Origin: DASQFQ01 sp963811595
Lineage (GTDB): Bacteria > Actinomycetota > Thermoleophilia > Solirubrobacterales > Solirubrobacteraceae
Assembly (NCBI GenBank): GCA_963811595.1
Contig: CAWERW010000008.1
Coordinates: 620,001-684,000, forward strand
Direction: 5' to 3'
Length of the DNA: 64,000 bases
Made by a program: the position numbers and the translations under genes. A model generated the notes under the pieces. The model was not told the DNA's origin and made no database searches. It was given only the letters and a program-made list of their open reading frames with translations. Below, one piece after another: positions 58,110 to 64,000 of this stretch; within the stretch, counting starts at the first letter, position 1; each line of letters starts with the position of its first letter.

Positions 58110-58682
58110 ATGGAGGGTTCCCCGCAGCCGCAGATGGTGGGGTCCTGGCTGCGCTGCTACCGCTGCTGGTCGCAGGAGCTCGAGGTCCAGGTCCACTATG
58201 AGGGCATTCATCGCATCGACCCTGTGACGGGCGAGCGAGCTGAAGTCGTCGACGAGCTCCAGGAGGCGGTCGTGCAGTGTCTGGACTGCATGCACGACCA
58301 GCCGCACCTCGCGTTCCACAACGGCCGCATCGAGCCGATCGAGGATCGCTGGGAGCGCATGGTGGCCGGCACGCCGTGGGTCGCCTCCTGCACCGTGACC
58401 GTCGATGCCGACGCGGTCGAGACCTGCTCGGGCCCCGAGGCGGCCGACGCGCTCGCCTACGCGGCGTTCGGCGACCACGGGACGCGCGAGTTCTTCACCC
58501 ACGTGCGCTTCCACAAGCACGACGACGACCAGATCGTCGTCCACCTGCTCGTCGAGCTCTACGCGCGCTCGTCCGAGGAGGCCACAGGCGTGCTCGAGGA
58601 CGCCGCCCGCGGCCAGCTGACGATCACGTCACTTGCCGAGGAGTCGCGGCCGCCGGCCGCGACCGGCGACCAGCAGCACTAG
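58110..58682 (+). CDS. Zinc-ribbon-like CxxC protein of unknown function
   Basis: A 190-aa soluble protein. Two CxxC pairs (CYRC near residue 16 and CLDC near 57) suggest one zinc site. The rest has an alternating strand pattern with several His (HVRFHKHDDDQIVVHLL). ATG at 58110 is preferred over 58101 because of the leaderless box. The 3' end overlaps the adenylate cyclase gene by 59 nt, tail to tail. No family recognised. Confidence 0.78.
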   Translation: MEGSPQPQMVGSWLRCYRCWSQELEVQVHYEGIHRIDPVTGERAEVVDELQEAVVQCLDCMHDQPHLAFHNGRIEPIEDRWERMVAGTPWVASCTVTVDADAVETCSGPEAADALAYAAFGDHGTREFFTHVRFHKHDDDQIVVHLLVELYARSSEEATGVLEDAARGQLTITSLAEESRPPAATGDQQH

Positions 58683-60153
58683 GGGTCGCCAGCCTCGTCG
58701 GCGCGTCGCGGCCGTCGAGCACGGCCGACTCGTCGCCGCTCCAGGCGCCGCTCTCCTGGGCCGACGCCCGCTCCAGCGCCTCGTGCGACGCGAGCACGCG
58801 CTCCGGCCGCTGCTTGGCCAGCGTGCACAGGCGCGCGGCCTCGTTCACCGGGTCGCCGATCACCGTGTACTCGAAGCGGTGCTCCGCGCCGACGTTGCCC
58901 GCCACGGCGGTGCCGGCGGAGACGCCGATCCCGAAGTCGACCTCCGGCACTTCGCGGCCCAGGCGCTCGGCCAGCGTGCGCGCGCAGCGCAGCGCGTCGC
59001 CCGCGGGATCGTCGCGCCGGACGGGCGCCCCGAACACGCACAGCGCGGCGTCGCCCTCGAACTTGTTGACGAGCCCGCCCTCGCGCTCGGTCACGTCGAC
59101 CACGACCTGGAAGAAGCGGTTGAGGACGCGCACGACCTCGGCCGGCGGGTTCTGCATCGCCATCGCGGTCGAGCCGACGAGGTCGACGAACAGCGCGCCG
59201 ACCTCGCGCTCCTCGCCGCCGAGGGCGGCGCCGTCGCGGACCGCCGCCCGCGCCACGTCCTCGCCGACCTGGCGCCCGAACAGGTCGCGGATCCGCTCGC
59301 GCTCGCACAGCCCCTCGGCCATCCGGTTGAAGCCGGCCTGGAGCTGGCCGACCTCGCTGCCGTCGTCGACGGCCACGCGCGTGTCGAGCTCGCCGCGCTC
59401 GATCCGCGCGAGCCCCTCGCGCACCGACGTGACGGGGTCGGCGATCGCCCGCGCCGCCAGCAGGGTCGTGAGCAGGCCGGCGGCGAACGCGACCATGACG
59501 AGGAAGACCACGGCCGCGGCGAGGTACTCGGTGTCGACGCTCGACCGCGTCACGCCGACGACGCCCACGACGAGCACGCCGATCAGCGGGGCGCCGGTGC
59601 CGAGCGCCCAGGCGGTGAGGAGCCGCGCGCGGACGCCCGGCGCGACCGCGTCGTCGGGCTGGCGGGCGGCGAGCGCGAGCGCGGTGACGGGCCGCAGGAC
59701 GCGCTCGGTGACGAGGTAGTCGAGCGCGCAGGTGGTCTCGCCGCCGAGCCAGATCGTGCCGGCCACCACCACGGCGAAGGCCCAGCCCTGCTCGAGCCCG
59801 TTGAGCAGCGAGAACAGCGCGCCGGCCACGAGCCAGGCGGCGCCGTAGAGCTTCAGCGCGTAGTTGGCCAGGCCCAGCGTCGCGCGGTGCTCGTCCTCGC
59901 CGGGCTCGCGGCCCTCCTCGACCCATTCCAGCGTCCGCGCGAGGTGGCGCGCCGCATGCCGGGTCAGGAGCCCGCCGACGACGACGACGTAGAGGACGAT
60001 CAGCGGCGCGTTGAGGAGCGCCAGGTCGCCGCGCTCCCCGGGGTCGATGAAGACCGGGATCAGGAAGCCGATCGCCAGGAAGATCACGACCGCTCCCACG
60101 GCTCCGCCGGTCCAGCCGAGCCAGGTGAGCCGCCGGTTGAGCTGGGCGATCAT
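58624..60153 (-). CDS. Membrane adenylate/guanylate cyclase (class III) with HAMP
   Basis: A 509-aa class III cyclase. It has six hydrophobic segments in about residues 10-235, a HAMP domain (about 235-285, ARAIADPVTSVREGLARIERGELDTRV), then a catalytic domain with GALFVDLVGSTAMA (metal Asp), LNRFFQVVVDVTEREGGLVNKFEGDAALCVFGAP (second Asp and Lys), and TVIGDPVNEAARL (transition-state Asn region). Substrate-specifying Lys and Asp suggest ATP. The membrane part may be the sensor. Confidence 0.93.
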   Translation of the reverse strand: MIAQLNRRLTWLGWTGGAVGAVVIFLAIGFLIPVFIDPGERGDLALLNAPLIVLYVVVVGGLLTRHAARHLARTLEWVEEGREPGEDEHRATLGLANYALKLYGAAWLVAGALFSLLNGLEQGWAFAVVVAGTIWLGGETTCALDYLVTERVLRPVTALALAARQPDDAVAPGVRARLLTAWALGTGAPLIGVLVVGVVGVTRSSVDTEYLAAAVVFLVMVAFAAGLLTTLLAARAIADPVTSVREGLARIERGELDTRVAVDDGSEVGQLQAGFNRMAEGLCERERIRDLFGRQVGEDVARAAVRDGAALGGEEREVGALFVDLVGSTAMAMQNPPAEVVRVLNRFFQVVVDVTEREGGLVNKFEGDAALCVFGAPVRRDDPAGDALRCARTLAERLGREVPEVDFGIGVSAGTAVAGNVGAEHRFEYTVIGDPVNEAARLCTLAKQRPERVLASHEALERASAQESGAWSGDESAVLDGRDAPTRLATPSAAGRRSRPAAATPRQVT

Positions 60154-60203
60154 GAGGGCAGGTTCTTACATACCCCCTGCGCGCCGCGCGTGTGTGAGGA
60201 CTC

Positions 60204-60875
60204 TCACCTCGGCTCGAGCACACGCCCGCGCAGGGCTGAGACGTCGTCGGCCGAGAGATAATGCGACGCGTCCACGCCGGCCATCACCTCGGCGGCCACG
60301 ACGGCCGGCGTCGTCCCCAGCTCCTCGTAGAACGCCGCGATCACCGCGTCGGGGATGTTCTCGTTCGAGAGCGCGTAGTCCTCGGCGACCGCCTCGGGCG
60401 GGACGCCGGCGGCCGCGAGCACGAGCATCGTCACGAGGCCGGTGCGGTCGCGGCCGCCCATGCAGTGGTACGCCACGCCGCCCGGCTCGGCCTGCGCGAT
60501 CGCCGCCAGCACGCGCGCGGCGCGGTCGGGGAAGCGCTCGAGCCACGGGCCGTAGTAGTGCGGGGTGCCGAACTCGGGCCGGTCGACCCATTGGTCCCAG
60601 AACTCGGTGTCCTCCATGCCGTCGAGCGGCAGGTGGATCGTCGTCACGCCGGCGGGCCGCGGCGCGGCGTCCTCGCCGAGCTCGTCGTGGTTGCGGAGGT
60701 CGATGACCGTGCGGACGCCGTGGGCCTCGAGCGCCGCCCAGCCGCCGGCGGTCAGGCGCTCGAGCGAGTCGGCGCGGACGAGCGCGCCGCGCCGGATGCG
60801 CCCGCCGTCGGCGGTCGGCAGGCCACCGAGGTCGCGGGCGTTGCGGCAGCCGTCCCAGTCGAGCTCGCGCGTCAC
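60204..60875 (-). CDS. Tyrosine-protein-phosphatase-like protein
   Basis: A 223-aa protein of the dual-specificity/tyrosine phosphatase type (LipA/MptpB-like). The P-loop is HCMGGRDRTG (Cys and Arg of CX5R), preceded by the substrate-binding WDGCRNARDLGG at the N-terminus and VIDLRNHDELGED in the middle. It could act on phosphotyrosine or phosphoinositides. The GTG at 60875 lies 15 nt after the upstream gene's end. Confidence 0.9.
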   Translation of the reverse strand: MTRELDWDGCRNARDLGGLPTADGGRIRRGALVRADSLERLTAGGWAALEAHGVRTVIDLRNHDELGEDAAPRPAGVTTIHLPLDGMEDTEFWDQWVDRPEFGTPHYYGPWLERFPDRAARVLAAIAQAEPGGVAYHCMGGRDRTGLVTMLVLAAAGVPPEAVAEDYALSNENIPDAVIAAFYEELGTTPAVVAAEVMAGVDASHYLSADDVSALRGRVLEPR

Positions 60876-60890
60876 GCGCCGGAGGGTACG

Positions 60891-61907
60891 TCAGGGGAAG
60901 ACGGGGATCGGCGACGGGCCGAACGTGGGGATCGGGATGCGCACCCGGCCGCGCGTGAGGATCAGGATCGCGGCGATGACCGCGAGCACCGCGGCGGCCA
61001 GCGTGACCTTGAGCCAGTCGGTCTCGATGCAGAACTCGTAGACCACGAGCCCGGGCGCGAGCCGCTTCGCGCTGAGCGAGAAGTTGACAGGGATCCCGGC
61101 CACCGACGTGCCGATGATCGGGATCGTCGCACTGGGGACGTAGGTGTGACCGGGCACATAGGGGAGCGAGAGCAGCGACATGATCGCCTCGATCTCGGCG
61201 ACCTTCGCCAGGCCCGCGATCACGCCGGGGATCGAGTTCGGCTTGAACTCCTCGAACTCGCGCCGGCCGGCCCCATCGTGCAGGACGACGTCGGGGCGGC
61301 GCATCGTCGTGGTGGCGAGGAGCACCTGCTTCCAGGTCGGCATCCCCGGGTTCATCTTGATCAGGAACGCGGCGTAGCGCGGGTCGATCGGGCCGGCGAA
61401 GCTGTCGTCCAGGTAGGCGTCGACGTTGCGCCGCACGCCCATCTTCGCCTCGTAGTCCGACGAGAGGAAGGCGTGCGCCAGGAGTCCCCAGGCGGGCGCC
61501 TGGAGCGGACCGCCCAGCGCCATCGGCTGAAAGCACAGGGTGCTGAGGTTGTGCTTCGCGGCCTTCGACGGCGGTGCCGCGGCGGCGGCGGCAAGGGTCT
61601 CGCTGCGACGGCTCTCGACCGCCTCGCGCAACGCGTCCGCGGCGTCGCCGCTCAGCACCTGCGACTGCTCCTCCTCCCCCTCCTCGGTCGCCGGCTGCAC
61701 GCCTTCGACGGCCGACCGCGCCAGCGTCGGCCGTCCGCCGAGGAGCGCGCCCACCGCGGCGTTCCCGGCCGTGCGCTGCATGCGCAGGACCGCGGCCTGG
61801 ACGCCGCCGGGCGCGGCCGCGAGCGCCGCCCCGCGCGGTTCCTCGCTCGGAGCCGCCGCCGACTCGCGCTCTGCCCCGGTGTGACCCTCGGAGCTCACTG
61901 ACGCCAT
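60891..61907 (-). CDS. Possible contractile-injection-type effector with PD-(D/E)xK-like core
   Basis: A 338-aa protein of unknown function. Residues 1-38 are disordered. Residues 41-56 (LRMQRTAGNAAVGALL) match the LQ-x2-AGN-x-AV motif seen at the front of many DUF4157-type and extracellular-injection-system cargo proteins. Residues about 150-240 hold RRPDVVL (203-209) and EFEEFKPNS (217-225), the spacing of a PD-(D/E)xK nuclease (Asp206, Glu220, Lys222). One strong membrane helix (about 299-318) is followed by a Pro-rich tail. No injection-system genes are in the window. The effector and nuclease reading is inference. Confidence 0.6.
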   Translation of the reverse strand: MASVSSEGHTGAERESAAAPSEEPRGAALAAAPGGVQAAVLRMQRTAGNAAVGALLGGRPTLARSAVEGVQPATEEGEEEQSQVLSGDAADALREAVESRRSETLAAAAAAPPSKAAKHNLSTLCFQPMALGGPLQAPAWGLLAHAFLSSDYEAKMGVRRNVDAYLDDSFAGPIDPRYAAFLIKMNPGMPTWKQVLLATTTMRRPDVVLHDGAGRREFEEFKPNSIPGVIAGLAKVAEIEAIMSLLSLPYVPGHTYVPSATIPIIGTSVAGIPVNFSLSAKRLAPGLVVYEFCIETDWLKVTLAAAVLAVIAAILILTRGRVRIPIPTFGPSPIPVFP

Positions 61908-61980
61908 GCTCGCGCTCGCCGCCCGTCAGGTCAAGGAAGTCTGATCAATCGAGACGTCCGCGTCTGATTGCATCCCGGGC

Positions 61981-62769
61981 ATGTCGACCCCGTCGCTCCA
62001 CGCCACCGTCGCCGAGTGCCTCGAGCGGATCGCCGGCGTCGAGGGCGTCCCGGTCCCGCCGCCCGACCACCCCGAGCCGTGGACGGTCTGGCGGGTCTGG
62101 CTCGCCGAGCGGCGGCTCGGGCTCGTGCCGATCGCCGGGCCGCAGGAGTTCGCCTGGCCCGGCCCGTGGCTCGCGCTCCTGCGCGGCGACCGCGCCGCGA
62201 TCGCCTACGGCACCCCGCCCGGCGGCTTCGCGTGGACGCCGATGGGCGGCGAGTTCGCCGACATCGAGGCCGGGTTCGTCGTCGCCCCGCACCACCTCGT
62301 CGAGTCGCCGGGCGACCCCGCCCGCGACCGCGGCACGGTCGAGGCGCTCGCGATCGCCCCCGCCGCCGAGGCGCCGATGACCATGGTCGAGCAGGCCGAG
62401 GCCCACGCCGGGCGCGGCCTCGAGGGCGACCGCTACTTCGTCGGCGGCGGCACGTTCTCCAACCCCCACTCCACCGGCCACGAGCTGACGCTCATGGAGG
62501 CCGAGGTCGTCGAGGCGCTCGGGCTCGCGCCCGACGAGGCCCGCCGCAACGTCGTCACCCGCGGCATCGACCTCAACGCCCTGGTCGGAGAGCGCTTCCG
62601 CGTCGGCGAGGTCGAGTGCATCGGGCGGCGGCTGTGCGAGCCGTGCGCGCACCTCCAGCGCCTCACCGAGCCCAAGATCCTGCGCGACCTCGTGCACCGC
62701 GGCGGCCTTCGCGCCGATCTGCTGAGCAGCGGCGCGATCCGGGTGGGGGACCTTGTCGCACGCCTCTAG
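61981..62769 (+). CDS. MOSC-domain protein
   Basis: A 262-aa protein. The C-terminal about 150 residues (from TVEALAIAP) are a MOSC domain, with the conserved Cys in RLCEPCAHLQRL (about 219-222) thought to bind sulfur or a molybdenum cofactor; GLEGDRYFVGGGTFS and ARRNVVTRGIDLNALVG are family motifs. The first 110 residues are Trp- and Pro-rich and unlike the usual MOSC N-domain. It could handle sulfur transfer. ATG at 61981. Confidence 0.9.
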   Translation: MSTPSLHATVAECLERIAGVEGVPVPPPDHPEPWTVWRVWLAERRLGLVPIAGPQEFAWPGPWLALLRGDRAAIAYGTPPGGFAWTPMGGEFADIEAGFVVAPHHLVESPGDPARDRGTVEALAIAPAAEAPMTMVEQAEAHAGRGLEGDRYFVGGGTFSNPHSTGHELTLMEAEVVEALGLAPDEARRNVVTRGIDLNALVGERFRVGEVECIGRRLCEPCAHLQRLTEPKILRDLVHRGGLRADLLSSGAIRVGDLVARL

Positions 62770-62785
62770 CGGGTAGACCGCGGTC

Positions 62786-63205
62786 ATGGAGACCGAGACG
62801 CAGATCGAATCGGTCCAGAAGTCCGAGACCCGCAACGGCAACACGCGCTGGGTCGTGCGCGACGCCGACGGCCGCGAGTACACGACGTTCCGGCCCCAGA
62901 TCGGCGAGCAGGCCGAGCGCTTCGAGGGCAAGCGCGCGACGCTCGAGTACCACGAGCAGGAGCGCAACGGCTTCCAGAACGTCTACCTCGACGCGGTCAA
63001 GGGCGCGCCGGAGCCGCCCGCCGCGTCCGGCGACTCCGATCCCGACGAGGTCGCCTGGAACACCGCCGTCGAGGCCGCGCCGTGGCTGCTCGGCAGCTCC
63101 GAGCCCCAGGAGGAGCTCGAGCCCGACGAGCTCTACGACAAGCTCGAGCCGTTCAAGCGCCGCGTCGCGGAGGACATCCGCGAGGGCGGCGACAACGAGG
63201 GCTAG
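62786..63205 (+). CDS. Hypothetical protein (139 aa)
   Basis: A 139-aa soluble acidic protein: a small beta-rich domain (KSETRNGNTRWVVRDADGRE, then RATLEYHEQERNGFQNVYLD), followed by an acidic helical tail ending FKRRVAEDIREGG. It resembles a single-strand-binding-like (OB) core by pattern only. TAGACC lies 6 nt before the ATG, an imperfect leaderless box 16 nt after the MOSC stop. No known family. Confidence 0.7.
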   Translation: METETQIESVQKSETRNGNTRWVVRDADGREYTTFRPQIGEQAERFEGKRATLEYHEQERNGFQNVYLDAVKGAPEPPAASGDSDPDEVAWNTAVEAAPWLLGSSEPQEELEPDELYDKLEPFKRRVAEDIREGGDNEG

Positions 63206-63283
63206 TCCGCCCGCGCTGCTGCTCGCGCAGAAGAGCACTCGGGCCGGGCTAGCCGCGCATCCGTGCGCGAGTCACCGTGAAAG

Positions 63284-64000
63284 CTAGGCGCTTTCGAGCG
63301 CCACCTCTGGATCGCGGCCGCCCTGGGCTTGCTCTCGCTCCGCGACGGGCGGCTCGGACCGCAGCACGAACGTCGCGAGCAGGATCGCCGCGCCGACGAG
63401 CCCGGCCGCGACGAGGAACGCGAGTTGGTAGCCGCCGGTCAGCGCCGCTGCCGCGGAATCGCCCTGGGCGCGCAGCGTCTCTGTGCGGTCGGTCGCCAGT
63501 GTGGCGAGGACGGCCAGGCCGAAGGCGCCTCCGACCTGCATGCTCGTGTTGACCACGCCGGAGGCCAGGCCGGCGTCGTGCGGCAGGACTCCGGTCATCG
63601 AGATCGTCGTCAGCGCCGGGAACACGAGCCCGGCGCCGGCACCGAGGAGGACCACGACGGGCAGCACGTCGGTGACGTAGTCGCCGTCCACGGGCGCGCG
63701 GGAGAAGTAGGCAAGCGCCACTGCCACCATGGTGAGTCCCGGGAGCAATGTCGCGCGCGGGCCGAAGCGGAGGTTCAGCCGTGCCGAGACGCCGAGCGAC
63801 ATGACGCCGATGAGCGTCGAGACGGGCAGGAAGGCGAGGCCGGTCTCGACCGCGTCGTAGCCGAGTATCCGCTGCAGGTAGAGAACGCCGAGGAAGAACA
63901 TCCCGAACAGTCCGGCCACCATCAGCACGATCGTCAGGCTCGCGCCTGAGAGATTGCGCGAGCGGAACACGCGCAGCGGGATCATCGGCGTCGCGGCGCG
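63284..64000 (-). CDS. MFS transporter, C-terminal part (start beyond window)
   Basis: The last about 238 residues of a major-facilitator drug-transporter-type protein (EmrB/QacA, 14-TM). Helices include LTIVLMVAGLFGMFFLGVLY and VVVLLGAGAGLVFPALTTIS, the latter with the antiporter-type glycine motif; the loop GVLPHDAGLASGVVNTSMQVGGAFGLAVLA is typical of DHA2 members. The frame is open through the right edge (RAATP before MIPLRVF). Substrate unknown. Confidence 0.88.
   Translation of the reverse strand, partial: RAATPMIPLRVFRSRNLSGASLTIVLMVAGLFGMFFLGVLYLQRILGYDAVETGLAFLPVSTLIGVMSLGVSARLNLRFGPRATLLPGLTMVAVALAYFSRAPVDGDYVTDVLPVVVLLGAGAGLVFPALTTISMTGVLPHDAGLASGVVNTSMQVGGAFGLAVLATLATDRTETLRAQGDSAAAALTGGYQLAFLVAAGLVGAAILLATFVLRSEPPVAEREQAQGGRDPEVALESA

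Noticed and set aside
1..64000. tRNA, rRNA, CRISPR arrays, insertion sequences, prophage and plasmid functions
   Set aside because: I looked for cloverleaf ends, regularly spaced repeats, transposase or integrase motifs and found none; without a search tool small RNA genes could be missed.

Overview
The window is very GC-rich (well over 70% by eye), uses GTG and TTG starts freely and is packed with genes. The mix is a group 1h-type [NiFe] hydrogenase operon, coenzyme F420 biosynthesis, crotonyl-CoA carboxylase/reductase with an ethylmalonyl-CoA-type mutase, and acyl-CoA enzymes. Together with the codon use this points to a soil-type actinobacterium, most likely class Thermoleophilia (Solirubrobacterales); the taxon is an inference. 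I see no tRNA, rRNA, IS element, prophage or CRISPR array, and no gene-free stretch longer than 300 bases.

Layout. 1-2722: the end of an inositol-monophosphatase gene, a frameshifted amidase and a membrane protein with an M28-like tail. 2715-16818 (minus strand): one continuous hydrogenase operon read hypC, hypC-like, hypD, hypE, small subunit, large subunit, NifU-like, Rieske-like, DUF5947, DUF6084, unknown 341-aa protein, maturation protease, hypA, hypB, tandem-SIS protein, hypF, nickel permease. A good promoter precedes it at 16855-16883. 16889-32238: acyl-CoA and acetoacetate metabolism (acetoacetyl-CoA synthetase, carboxyltransferase, 3-hydroxyacyl-CoA dehydrogenase, enoyl-CoA hydratase, fumarylacetoacetase, HMG-CoA lyase), a ring-cleavage dioxygenase, the F420 genes cofD-cofC-cofE and an HxlR regulator. 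32240-41150: an ECF sigma factor with a one-TM partner, a PhoD-like phosphatase, FbiC, a substrate-binding lipoprotein, GroES and YgfZ. 41122-51450: an exonuclease/GIY-YIG protein, small secreted proteins, a cytoplasmic HtrA, an M48 protease, CorA, Ccr, a GGDEF-EAL protein and ClpS. 51457-58086: a metallo-beta-lactamase-fold protein, the mutase and MeaB, a serine hydrolase, an RTX-repeat protein and a lipoprotein. 58110-64000: a CxxC protein, an adenylate cyclase, a tyrosine-phosphatase-like protein, a possible injected effector (60891-61907), a MOSC protein and a truncated MFS transporter.

How it fits together. The hydrogenase operon carries structural genes, the whole HypABCDEF set, its protease and its own nickel importer, so it looks self-sufficient for scavenging trace H2. 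The carbon genes converge on acetoacetate/acetoacetyl-CoA and on C4-C5 acyl-CoAs handled by Ccr and the mutase.

Two genome-wide habits stand out. Genes on the same strand usually overlap by 4 nt. Divergent genes are separated by only about 10-75 nt, often holding back-to-back TANNNT boxes placed for leaderless transcripts. Two genes (amidase, DUF5947), and possibly a third locus (NifU/Rieske), are broken by single-base frameshifts within the first 11 kb, which may be sequencing errors. The least explained gene is 60891-61907: an injection-system-like N-terminal motif, a PD-(D/E)xK-like core and a C-terminal membrane segment.
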